From contig JACEEZ010011758.1 of the NCBI GenBank assembly GCA_016584305.1, forward strand, positions 82,001 to 146,000: a stretch of 64,000 bases of DNA, given 5' to 3'. Below the pieces are notes generated by a model that was given only the letters and a program-made list of their open reading frames with translations, did not search any database and had not been told where the DNA came from. Below are positions 20,691 through 31,800 of the stretch, one piece after another; the stretch's first letter is position 1; every line of letters begins with the position of its first letter. The translations under genes and the position numbers were made by a program. Source of the DNA: Chionoecetes opilio. Taxonomy: Eukaryota; Arthropoda; Malacostraca; Decapoda; Majidae.

Positions 20691-22747
20691 GCGGCTATCA
20701 CACGGTGCGTTTCGTCGGACTGTTTCGTTGAACTTGCCATTTGGTTGGACTGTTTGGTCGAACTTCGAGGGTCATTTCGCCGAACATGTTCGATGAAATG
20801 GTTTTGTGAAATTATACAAAATGTTGCACATTTCGTCGAACATATTCTGCGGTCAAAATAAGTCTTTACTTTTTCTGTAAGTTATAAATAATGTTAGTAA
20901 TTATTAAGCATTGAAATGAACACCATCATATAATACGTTACAGTAAAATTAATACAGATCAGTCTATATTATATATGTGATAGATTTTCAGAAATATATG
21001 AAGTTGATTTGATGTTTGTGTTTACATTTTGCGGTAAAATGATTACTAGTAGAATTATAGAATATGAGATCTGAGAAGTATAGCGGGGAGAGAATGGAAT
21101 GTGGTTTTGACTGAAATGGGATGTGAAGTGAATGAGGTGGTTGAAAGGACAGGAAGAGAATGGATGTTATTGCTGCTGGGACATGTGTGGTGAGGCAAGG
21201 GGCGGATGATTGAGACAAGTGAAAGAGTTTGGAGAGAACGTGGTGTATGGCAAATAGACAATAAAAGTGCAGGCTTGTATGTAGTTTTGTTTTCTTCTGT
21301 TTCCCTTTTGTGTGTTTTTTTTATTTACAGGAGCAGCCGGTTCAAAGGCCTGGCCTATGAAGAAAAGACCACCTGTAATATCAAGATTAGGTAAAAATGG
21401 ACAAGGACTGCGCGGTCCTTTTCTGAGACACTGACTACATATGGGATTACCTATTTTACACTAGGACCAAAATTCCCTACACAATTTGGCGTGTGGTTTC
21501 TGTTTACCTTATTGGATTCTAGGAAACATTCTCTCTATGAGATTCCATCACAAATCATTACTTTTGGAGATAATGCCATGTTGTTCGTTCATAGGGAGGC
21601 AAGACAAGAGTTTACGTCCGCCACACTCTTCTTCCTCTTGTGACCTGCATCACCTCGATCTGTTCTTCCCTTGCCGCGGACACTTTTTTAATGCAGATTT
21701 GGCTTTAGTTAGGAGGTTAAAGCGTGGGACTAGGTTAGGTTAGGTTAGATTAGCGAGTCTAAAGGTGGGGTTAGGTTAGTTTAATTTTCATATCTCATAC
21801 ACTCCTTCCTATTAAAAACATCTTATATCTCCGAAAGTAGTGATTTGCGACGGAAGTTCATAAAGAAAATGTTTCTTAGAATCTATTAAGGTGAACAGAA
21901 ACCACACTCCCAATTGTGTAGGGAATTTCGGTCCTAGTGTAAACATTTACCTGTCCATAAATTGTTGCTTTTTCAGATGGAGATATTTTTATTTTCCGGA
22001 AACCTGTTAAAAAGTGTTTTTTTCTCACCAAATCCTAGGGTCACCTTTTCATTGATAACAATGTATCTCCATCAGAAAAAGCTGTAAAACTTGGCCAGGA
22101 AATAATAGTCAGTGTCTCAGAAACCAGGGAAGTGACGGAATTATACGAAAACAACTGTGCCCCGCCCCGCAGGTTCTAACGGGATGGGTTCCGACCCCTT
22201 CGACCCCCTGACGAGAATATTAACATAACCGAAACTTAACCTAACCTCCTAAGGGATGGGGGTGGGTGGGAGGCAGGTCGGGGTGTGTCTATGCATTATT
22301 AGACAACTCTTATAATTTCTTCAATATATATATATGTTTTAAAGGTTACGCATACAGAAATGGATTAATACTGCACATTATACTAAGCAAAAAATAATCT
22401 GTTAAGTGGTAACGGCGGTAGCGATCGACCGCGCAGTTCTCGTCCACTATAACCCACTTAGCCCACATGAATGCGTCTTCATATGTTGCCGTTCTCTTCT
22501 AACAATCACCTCCTCCCTTTTCATCACCAGTAGCTACGTATATATATGCCCCTAAAGTTAAAACATTAACAACAAATCTCCACGCCTCCCACTGTCATCG
22601 CTTCATCATTGTTTGTTATTGTTGGGTGAAGCGGTTGGCCCAACCGTGTGCTAGATGTGTTGTCAGTGTTCGACGAACAGGTCCAACCAAATACCAGTTT
22701 GGTTCGACGAAACAGTCCGACGAAACGCCTCGTGTGATAGCCGCTTC
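20691..22747 (-). mobile_element. TIR element nested in 20624-23430 (PIF/Harbinger-like)
   Basis: 'cggctatcacacggtgcgtt' at the left and 'aacgcctcgtgtgatagccg' at the right are inverted. The next ~25 bases ('tcgtcggactgtttcgt') also match. A coding start like that at 1072 lies inverted at 22455-22620. No DDE region is recognised, so the superfamily is by analogy only. Internally it carries sequence shared with 8075-8275 and short GGTTA repeats (21733-21755). Confidence 0.7.
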
Positions 22748-22872
22748 TTCAGTCTCGGGCATTTATTTTTATTTTTTTTCCCCCCCCCCGTTGAAATGCC
22801 TGGTCCTGTTCGTAAATTGACCAAGTTGTCCGGCGGTCCGAGCGTCTCCTGTCACCCCTGGTCAGTGTCCGC

Positions 22873-23240
22873 GCCTCCCGCCAGGTGGCAGCATGCTCAG
22901 CGGTCGTATTGTTTACATTTGGGCACACAACATTCACAGTTCACCTGCACAGCCTCCGTCAGTCACCTGACTCCCACTGCCCCTGGTGCAAGAACATTTC
23001 TGAGACTATTGAACACTTTCTGCTGCCTCCCACCAGGTGGCAGCAAGCTCAGCGGTCGTATTGTTTACATTTGGGCACACGACACTCACGGTTCACCTGC
23101 ACAGCCTCCGTTAGTCCCCTGACCCCCACTGCCCCTGGTGCAGGAACGTCTCTTGAGACTATTGAACACTTTCTGCTGCCTCCCGCCAGGTGGCTGCATG
23201 CTCAGCGGACGTAAAAGTCCGCGGCGGGGTAGTTGATATT
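22873..23240 (+). repeat. Tandem repeat (~152 bp x 2.4) of a LINE C-terminal zinc-knuckle segment
   Basis: Copies begin at 22873, 23026 and 23178 with 'gcctccc(g/a)ccaggtgg'. The translated unit contains SPDSHCPWCKNISETIEHFL, which matches the CPWC...ETxEHFLxxC knuckle near the C-terminus of CR1/Jockey-type reverse transcriptases. The frames are not continuous through the copies, so this is not a functional tandem domain. Confidence 0.65.
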
Positions 23241-23304
23241 GTCGGTTGCCGGACAGTAAATACTAGAGTAGGTTAAACGTCCGGGGGTGGGTAATGGCAT
23301 CGGA

Positions 23305-23330
23305 CTATATATATATATATATATATATTT
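23305..23330 (+). repeat. (AT)n microsatellite
   Basis: Pure AT run of about 25 bases, followed by T-rich sequence. Confidence 0.85.
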
Positions 23331-23546
23331 ATTTATTTTTTATTTATTTTTTTACTTGCGATTCCCGGAGTTTTGCGGTTCCCAGGACCAGTGCTCCCCC
23401 CTATTAGTCCGGGAAATTGAGGTTTGTGTGTATATTGACTTTTGTCTCTTTACCATCTAAAAGTAAAATACTTTACTGCAATACCCGATCTACATTCATA
23501 CACGTAGGCCTATACCTATATTTATTTTTCTCTCTCTTCTTCTTAC

Positions 23547-23714
23547 CTTGCTGGTAATGAAAAGATCTTCCCTCTTGACTGTTCCATCTTCAAGTTTTGC
23601 TTTGATGGCAGCTCCCACCTCACATTCATTGCCATACACAAGAGCACAATCGATATGACGATATCCACATGAGATGGCATCCTTCACTGCTTGGGTGACC
23701 TCACCTGGTTTAGA
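23547..23714 (-). CDS. Aldo-keto reductase, exon 2
   Basis: A 168-base minus-strand exon (56 codons, phase 0 at both ends), acceptor CCCTGCAG above 23714 and donor GTAAGA below 23547. It encodes [20 protein letters not shown], then [20 protein letters not shown], and ends REDLFITSK. This holds three of the four AKR active-site residues: Asp in 'HIDCA', Tyr in 'LVYGNE' (the proton donor, about residue 48-50) and Lys in 'ITSK'. The exon is intact. Confidence 0.96.
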
Positions 23715-24040
23715 CTGCAGGGAAACATGTAAGGATTTATGAACATCAAGCATTCTACAGAAGTCTCTTAGCACACTCTACACGAAATCTAGCTTTCCCA
23801 AGTGAAAAAACTTGTAGCTACAGAAAGATGTATGGCGATGTATTCAGATAAAGCAGAGGAACATGATGTGGGCTTGTGGAATAGATGCAGTAAGCTAAAT
23901 GAGTAAAATAGGTAGGAAAAATGTTAAATGTACAGCTTTACAGGTATGGGAAAAAAGGAATTAGGCTAAAGTAACATCTATGATTTGGGATTGGACGGGC
24001 TTCTAAAGATTGTAATAAAGCACACAAAACATAGCCTTGC
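23715..24040. other. Intronic sequence, nothing recognised
   Basis: Start of AKR intron 1 as read leftwards to exon 2. No ORF or repeat could be assigned. Confidence 0.5.
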
Positions 24041-24044
24041 TTAA

Positions 24045-24252
24045 CCCCTTGAGGCCCAGAACGTAATTTTCATTGTAATATAACCTCCATTAGACGATTT
24101 AAATTGAATATAAGCAATATTTTATAGATATGGACGCTCGTTTTATACGCTTGTCCCTAGGCTAATTAGTAATATTAAGTGTTTTTCGTAATTTCCTATG
24201 GCGACAAAACGATTTTTTTTTATAGCAAAGGAAAGATCTGGGTGTGAAGGGG
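24045..24252. mobile_element. piggyBac-like MITE with TTAA duplication
   Basis: TTAA-ccccttgaggcccag at the left and ctgggtgtgaagggg-TTAA at the right; 208 bases. The termini resemble those of 14381-15002 (CCCCTTsA). No coding content. Confidence 0.8.
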
Positions 24253-24333
24253 TTAAGGTGGGCAGATCAATACAAGGATGAAATAGACAGGTAAATAGGT
24301 AAATAGATAGATACATTGATATAGCCTATAGGT

Positions 24334-24339
<6 letters not shown>

Positions 24340-24386
<47 letters not shown>
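24340..24386 (+). repeat. (AC)n/(AT)n microsatellite, insertion target
   Basis: An ACAC run then an AT run that ends exactly at the TIR of the next element; the AT run reappears on the other side at 27091, so its target duplication cannot be resolved. Confidence 0.85.
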
Positions 24387-24390
<4 letters not shown>

Positions 24391-27092
24391 GGTGTCCCAA
24401 AATGCAAGTTTTAAAATGTTGCACGCTCTTGTGTTATTCCGGTTCTCTCATAGTAAAACAGTATTGTGTTGAAATTTTGGGCAAATTGAGTAATATTTAG
24501 GGGTCCCGACAAAGTGAACATTTAGGTGACGTGACTCAAATTTCAGGATTTTTCTAAATTTCCACTTTTTTTCTCCCTCAGGTTATCAACATGGCAACAA
24601 GAGCAGCTAGTAATCTTTGGCTGATCGACAAGGCTCCAATCGATGAAATCACCGGAGCCCGGCTACCATCGAAGGAGCAGGTCCTCCTCCGCTACTACCA
24701 CCACCACACCGAGAGATGGGGAAGACGGCGAGCTGGGAGCAGGAAGGCGGTGGTGGAGGAGGTTCTCCCCTTCTGGTCGCGCGCCGGGATTCCGACAACT
24801 ACAGTAATACACGACCAGGCACGAAGCTGTCAAAGCTGGTAAAAGGCGTACAATGACCTCAAGAAGAACAAGAACAAAGACAGGGCCGAAACATCTAATG
24901 GCATGAGGAGATTTTCAAAGGAGACCTCCAAGAAATCTTCGACCTCGCACACTCCTCTCTCCAACGGGCAGACGTGAAGGACGAGGACAAGGAGTTCCTA
25001 CGGAGTCAGAGAGAAGACAGAGGGGAATCATCCATGGCTGGAATTGACCTCGTGACAGCGAAGAAGGTGGAGAAGCAGGTCGAGCGCGGAACTCGACTCA
25101 AGCGGTTCCGGGAACGTGAAGACAGCGACATTGCCAGGCTGACTGAAAGGGCGGAAATCCCAAGCCAAAGCAGTAGCAGCAGCAGCAGTCCTGTGTCGAC
25201 GACGTCATCACCGGCTCGTGGATCCCAAAGCCAGAGGAAAAAACTCAAACAGTCGCCATCGATCTCCGTGAAGGATCTTAACCTCATTTCAACTTGGGAT
25301 CGAGAGAAGTTGTCGGTGCGGCAAGCAACGTCAACGTTCGCAGCTACCGCTCAAGTTCTTGGAATGGACATTGGGAGTATGGCGGTCTCGAAGAGCACGG
25401 TCCATCGAGCACGAATTGCGGGGAGAGAGCAAGCCGCCGAGAAGATTGTGGAACTGCGGAACCAGGAGATACCTGAGAGGTTGGTCCTGCATTGGGACGG
25501 AAAACTCCTCCCGTCCCTCTCTGGCGATACGGAGGACCGCATTGCCGTCCTCCTCACAGGGAAAGATGACGCCGAGTTCCTTCTTGGGGTCCCGGCAAGC
25601 TCGGATTAGACTGGCAGAAACGTGGCTGCAGTGGTCTTGAAGGAGGTGGACGAAGCGGGCGTCAGGGACAAGATCATCGCCTTCTGTTTCAACACCACGG
25701 CTTCGAACACTGGCATGGTGCAAGGTGCTTGCATTCGGATTGAGCAAGAACTCGGACGAAGCTTGCTTTGGTTGGCCTGCCGCCATCATGTCCACGAGGT
25801 GATCCTCAAGGATGTCTTCGAAGCCAGCCTTGGCTCTTCCTCTGGTCCTGACATTGGAATCTTCAAACGACTCCGTGATCGATGGTCCTTCGTGGATTCC
25901 TCGCAGAGAGACACGGTGGAAACATCGGAGGACCTCGTAGAGTTCTTTGCCACCAATGACACTGCCAGCAGGCTGAAGGACGACGCATTGGCCTTCCTGA
26001 AGGAGGCTCTGATGTCGAAGAACCATCCCAGGGAGGACTATGAAGAACTTCTCCGTCTCTCCTACCTGTTCCTTGGTGGTGAAGGTCCAGCCAAACCATT
26101 CCGCCATCCTGGAGCTCTCCATCAAGCCCGGTGGATGGCCAAGGCCATCTACTGCCTCAAGCTTCAGATGCTGAAATCCCAGCTGTCGCTGACTGGTCGA
26201 GAGAAGGCCGGAGTGGAACGAGTGGCCCTCTTCGTTGCTCTGGTGTACTGCAAGCAATGGCATGAGGCACCGATCTCTGTGAAAGCTCCGTTGAACGACG
26301 TGCTCTTCCTCGAGATCCTCAAGACATACCCTGACCAAACCGTTGCCAAGGCAGCAGAACAAGCCCTGCGACGCCACCTGTGGTACGTTTCCGAGGAAAA
26401 CGCGGGACTGGCCTTCTTCAACTCAAGGATTGATGTGGAGGAGAAGAAGCAGATGGTCAAGGCATTGGACAAGCCAGCCTCGAAGAAGGAACTCAAGCGA
26501 TTGGAGGGAAAAAAGATGACGATGTCTTCCTCCCTCTCGTCCTTCGTCACTTCGAAGACACGGTCCTTCTTTCAGAAACTCGACGCGGACGAGGGCTTCC
26601 TGGCAAAGGACCCGGCATTGTGGGAGGAGGACGACCGATTCAAGGACGCTCGGAAACGGGCACTTGGCCTCCGAGTGGTCAACGATGCCGCGGAGCGGGG
26701 CATCGCCCTAGTCCAGCGGTATACCTGGGGTCCACGAAGTCGGCCGCACAGGAGAAGTATCTCCTCCAGTTAGTCCACCACCATCGCAAACTTGTGGGGC
26801 GGGAAAAGAAGGAGGACCTTCAAAAGAAGGCTTTCTGAATGGAAACAATGAAAACAGTCTGTTTTGGATTCCTTATAAGTTTCTTTCTAAAACTGTGGGA
26901 TGTTTTGAGTTTTTTCTTTGTTTTTGAAGGTTATTTAGAAATTTGTTCAGTTTGTCGCGACCCCTAAATATTCTCCGAATTCCATCTGATTTCACAGGAA
27001 CTCTTCTTATGCATGTGTGAGCAGAAGTAAAACACGAGTAAGTGAAAAAAACATGTTTCATTTTTTCCCTCTATGATCTTGGGACACCCTAA
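24387..27092 (+). mobile_element. 2.7-kb DNA transposon with 14-bp perfect TIR and unusual transposase
   Basis: The termini ttagggtgtcccaa (24387) and ttgggacaccctaa (27079-27092) are exact inverses. A second inverted block lies subterminally (24489-24519 'aatatttaggggtcccgaca' against 26945-26975). Nearly the whole interior is coding for one protein, now broken. The element lies inside an AT microsatellite in AKR intron 1. Confidence 0.88.
24591..26838 (+). pseudogene. Transposase of the 24387-27092 element (CRHH/AERG type), degraded
   Basis: Three to four frames make one protein of ~730 residues. These are 24591-24842 (N-terminal MATRAASNLWLIDKAPI...), 24974-25609, the same frame after one TAG stop at 25607 continuing 25622-26773, and a shifted frame for the last ~50 residues (ending 26838). 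Ordered motifs: a basic Ser-rich linker (~25150-25260); LVLHWDGKLLPSLSG (likely first catalytic Asp); CFNTTASNTG; WLACRHHVHEVIL; ARWMAKAIYCLK; and VNDAAERGIALV near the end. The layout D ... D-x-x-A-x-N ... C-x-x-H ... near-C-terminal AERG recalls hAT-like RNase-H transposases. Where I would expect an Asp before TTASNTG there is Asn, so even a repaired frame might be inactive. Family membership is from memory; no search was done. Confidence 0.75.
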
Positions 27093-27110
27093 TATATATA
27101 ATAAAAAAAG

Positions 27111-27280
<170 letters not shown>

Positions 27281-27412
27281 AATACTTGTTACTTATTACT
27301 TAAAATTTTAAGCCTCAAGATACAAAAAAAAAAAATAAATAATAACAAATTATGCTATAGCCATTGAGCAGAGGTCCATTGAGCAGAAACTCTACTCCGG
27401 ACCTAATAGTTA

Positions 27413-27484
27413 ATATATATATATAAATATATAATATATATATATATATATAATAATATATATATTATATATATATATATATAT
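27413..27484 (+). repeat. (TA)n microsatellite
   Basis: An imperfect TA run of about 70 bases. Confidence 0.9.
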
Positions 27485-27551
27485 AAAAGCCTTATAACTC
27501 ACACTGTATAAACTCGGAATTTGATATATAACTCGGTCATGGCAATATACG

Positions 27552-27582
<31 letters not shown>

Positions 27583-28023
27583 TAACCTATATGCGTGTAG
27601 GCAAAATGACCATGCCATGGGTGGGATGGTAGGGCTGGAGGTCAGCTCCGGGGCTGGGATGGTTGGCCCTCGCCCGTTGGTGGCGCAGGTAGGATTCTTA
27701 TAGTGACGCCTGTGCTTAGAGGCTCATGCCGCCCCCTGTGTCCTTCCATGCACTCGCAGTCGAAGGTAGAGTTAATGGACAGGGCATAGTGTTGCAGTAA
27801 TTAAGTGCTCAAGTGATGTAAAATTAAGTTGTACAGGTACAGTACTGTATACAATAAGTACAGAGTTGTGATTATAAAGTGATTAAAGTGATACCAGTGT
27901 TAAAATGCGACTGAGTCCCCCTAACATCTTCTACATGTTACAACAAGGCTCCCCTCTCCTTGGGTTACATGCCTGCTGCTACCCGTTCACTGGTAAGTGT
28001 AGTTTTTATGTTTTTACAGTAGT

Positions 28024-28078
<55 letters not shown>

Positions 28079-28172
28079 CATTCAGAGGACATTGCATAAC
28101 TCGGCACATTGAAAAATGGCCCAAGGGGCCAAAAGCCCCTACCCGGGCCGAGTTAAAAAGGCCTTTAAAATT
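27485..28172 (+). mobile_element. Tigger-type element copy (same family as 8845-10460) with nested SINE
   Basis: Starts 'aaaagccttataactc', has the same 'aactcggaatttgatata', T tract and ACACA junction as 8845 onward, and ends with 'gccgagttaaaaaggc'. It includes a SINE family 3 body (27600-27790, minus), part of the 'tgctacccgttcactgg' sequence seen at 10292, and a 50-base T tract at 28023-28073. The transposase N-terminus is absent. Confidence 0.7.
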
Positions 28173-28838
28173 TTTTTATATTATTTATTATATTTTAATT
28201 ATATATATATTTTATAAAATAAAATATATATATTTTATAAAATATATTATATTAAAATTATATATATATATATAAAATAAAATTTATATATATATTTTAA
28301 AAGGGTTTTTTTTTTTTAAAAAAAAAGCAAAGTTCGGGCGTTTATTATCTTTTCCAAGATTTTTTTCTTTTTAAACCCAAAAAAGAAAGAAAAAACATCA
28401 GGAGACAGCACCTGGGGGACTTCAAAAATTTCAAAAAAAATTTTTCCTAGCCATGAGGAGCCCTGGGCAACTCGGGAAGAGAAAATCCCTTTTCCCTTTG
28501 AGGGGGGCTAGGGGGGGGATAGGACCCTTGTTTTGCTATAAAACATGGAATTTCTAATCAAGATGTAAATAATCCAAAAAAAACAATAAGGTATACTGAA
28601 ATAAACCAGATTTGGCTTTCCCCGATGTGCGATCGAGGAAAAACTTCATCGGCCTGAAAGTATCCCCAAAACTAATTTTTCTATTTTTCAAACTTCTATT
28701 TCTCACGGGTTTTTTTGGTTGTTTCCCATAAAAAAAAAAACAAGAAAAAGAAAAATCATTTTTTCTTAAAACCCCTGTGATGTTTTTTTTTTATCAAAGG
28801 GAAATTTTGATTTTTTTTTTTTTTTTGAAAAAAAAATT

Positions 28839-28877
<39 letters not shown>

Positions 28878-31800
28878 CAATGGGCCCAAAAAACAAAAAA
28901 ATAAACGGAAAAATAAACACCACTAGGACGTTTTTAAAGCCAGAAAAATTTTGAAGGGAGGGGGGAATAAAAAACGGAGAAATAGGGGGTTTTTAAAAAT
29001 TTAGAAGAGGGCTGAAGGGCCAACCGGAAAAAAGGGGGGCTAGTTTAGGCAAAAGGGTCTCTGTAATAAGGGGGTCCCCGCCTTTCATGGGCCCTTATTT
29101 AAAACACTACTGGGCGCCATTTTTAGTCCCGGGGCCCCTCTCTGTTCACCCAAGCCCCGCGGAAGTTCTCAAGGCAAAAACCCCGCCAGTATTCATTTTT
29201 ATATGGGTTAAAGGATATACGGTACTTTTTATTTTCCGGAAAAATTTTGTTTATAAGTTTTATCACAAAAAAACACATTTAAAAACCCCTTAAATAAAGG
29301 TCATTAAATTTTAAAGGGAAATTTTTAAATAAACTTACAATTAAAACTTTAAACACGTCGCCCATGAAAAAACTTTGGGGGGAAAAACTTAAAAGAGGAA
29401 GATATCTATAGAAGCAAAATTTTTATTAGTTTTCTATTATATTTTTCTTTTTTCTGAAAAAAAAGTATTTACCATGCAAATTAGGGGTTTAACTAAAAAA
29501 TTGCCGGGGGGGGGCCCTCTTTTCTTCTAATTCTCCTCATTCTTTTCTTTTTCCCTTTGCGGGGGGGGAAGAGAGAGAGAGGGAGAGGAGAGAGAGAGGA
29601 AAAGGGGAAAGGGGAGAGAGAGTGGGGAAGGGGGGGGAGAAAAAGAGAGAGTTACCAAAATATTTTTCTACTATTTTTATCCCGTTTGCCGGCGCATAAG
29701 ACGAACCCCTCCGCTAAACGCCCCCCCAAATTTTACAACCCTTTTTTGAGAAGAAAAAAATTTTGGGTTTGTTTTTGAGGGAAAAAGAAAAAAAATTTCG
29801 AAATTTATAAAAAGTTATTACAAAAAAAAGGATTTGTAGGGGAAAAGAAAATTATTATGAGAATGTCCCTAAAAAAACAATTTTTCACGTGCAGTGCGTT
29901 TGTGGGGGAAAAATTAAACTATTTTAAACTGTCAAGGGAATACAGGGGAAACCCAAAAATCTGCCCTAATATATTGCAGGATGCCCCCACGAATTAAATT
30001 TTCTAATTTTTTTGGCTACTATGAAATATAGCTTGTTTTTAATTTTGTGGGTTTATCCTTTTTTGGTTTTTTCTGCTATGTGTTTATTTTTTGGGGAAAA
30101 ATTTTTGCAATAGAAAATTGGGTATTTTTTTGGGGTAGGGGGCTTTAAAAAAGTCCTGGGACCCCTTCCCTACATCACCCGTTTTAAGTTTTCTTAAATT
30201 CTGGTTTTTTGAGCCCCTTTTTCTCATGAGGCAATTAAAAAAAAAATAAGGGCCCATTCCCGTAGAAACCGAAAATCTCCCCGTTTTTTTCAGCCAGAAA
30301 GTTAAGTTAGGTTAATCAGATTAGGTTAGGTTAGGGGTTTTGGGGTTTGGTATAAAAACAGGTTGTTAAAGAAAAAAAAACGAGAAGTCCCCCGTAATAC
30401 CCCCCCTGGTAAAGCTTAGCAATTTTTTGCGGGCAGACCGGGAAGGGGGGTTTAAACCCCCCCCCCCCCCCCATGCCCCACACACACACGTGTAAAAAAA
30501 ACATTGATTTCTGGGGCAAAAAAGAGAGCCAGATTTAAAACCAAAAAACATCAAAACTATTCGGGGGGACGGGAATTTTTCCCAAACGGGGGTTGCCCCA
30601 AAAACAAAAATTTACGAAAATATTTGGGTAACACTGTAAGGGAACAATCTCTCCCCTTTTTGGGGGGGTTGAAGGGCCAAACCCTTTCGGATCGACCCCT
30701 ATTTGGGCCCCGTTTACACCTATGAATCTATCAAGTCGGAGGGTTATTAGTTTCTTTAGGAAGGGACAGGTGAAGGCGGGTTTCCCCCTTTTATATCACG
30801 GCAGCGTTTTGTCAGGCCGTGCCCCTTGTTTCCACTATTCGTCACGGTTTCCTCCTTTTCGGCAGTTCCTGCTCCAAACCCCTAAAGGACCTGGGGCTCA
30901 GAGGCTATGGGTTTAAGAAAATTTGGGATTAATAGAAACCCTTTTGGGTTGGTTAAGAAGAGGGGGTTGAAACCCCAAAAGACTTGGTTTTGGGTACATA
31001 AAGCCTTTAGGGGAAAAAGACAAATTTTCAGCACGGCACCCGTCTCATTACGGTTTTAAATTTCTTCCCCAGAAAAACCGTTACGTGACCCGGACGGGGA
31101 TGTATTTGGGGCCGGGGCGGGGGGCCACCGCTTTGGGGAAAAACCCTCTTTTTTTTTGGGAAAGTAAGAAATTTCAAAAATGTGATGGACGGTGCGTGTC
31201 CCCCATATGGGTTTTGGTGTTTTTGGGTTCTGCTTGAGGCAGGCGGTGTGGGCCGTGATGGGGGTTTTTTCTTGGGGGAACCCTTTTGGAAAGGGGGTTT
31301 TTTTTCCCGGGCTACAAGTACCATTGCAGCCTTTTTTTTAAGCACTCTTTTATACAAAATTTTTATCCGCCCGAGGTTAAAAGGGGTGAGGATTGAAAGG
31401 GGGCCCAAGTGGTTCTTAAAAATCTGTCCCCCCTATCCACCTTGCTTACCACTATAGGGTTTGCTAACACACAACGCACATACACACTTGGGATCGGGGT
31501 TAGGCCACCCCCCAGTCTGGGACCAGGATTTGAGGGTTACCTGACGCTGACCTGGGCTTTCCCCGCCGACACAACTGCAACCACCACTTACACCAGCCAG
31601 GGGAATTATTTAGCCCCCAGGACACACCCGGACACCCCACGGGCCCCCCCTCTGTCCCCACGTGGTACAATGACCCCGCTGTCAAATAAAAATACAAGGC
31701 TAGGACGCCCCTTTCTCCATCCTTGTGGGGTATAGGGGCAAACTTTCCCCCAAAATTTCTACATCCCTCTCACCCTCCCCCAAATAAAAATTTTAAAAAA

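Larger units (their letters stand above)
20624..23430. mobile_element. Outer TA-flanked Tigger-type element
   Basis: The left end TA-cacacaaacctcgatttcccgg and the right end 'ccgggaaattgaggtttgtgtg'-TA form a 22-base TIR with one mismatch, with TA at 20622-20623 and 23431-23432. A second element (20691-22747) is inserted in it, and a LINE-derived tandem array (22873-23240) lies in its right part. Confidence 0.8.

Noticed and set aside
25331..26377. 348-residue minus-strand ORF
   Set aside because: Shadow of the transposase coding strand; the opposite strand holds the conserved motifs.
31028..31408. 126-residue minus-strand ORF
   Set aside because: Lies in homopolymer-rich, suspect sequence and shows no motif.
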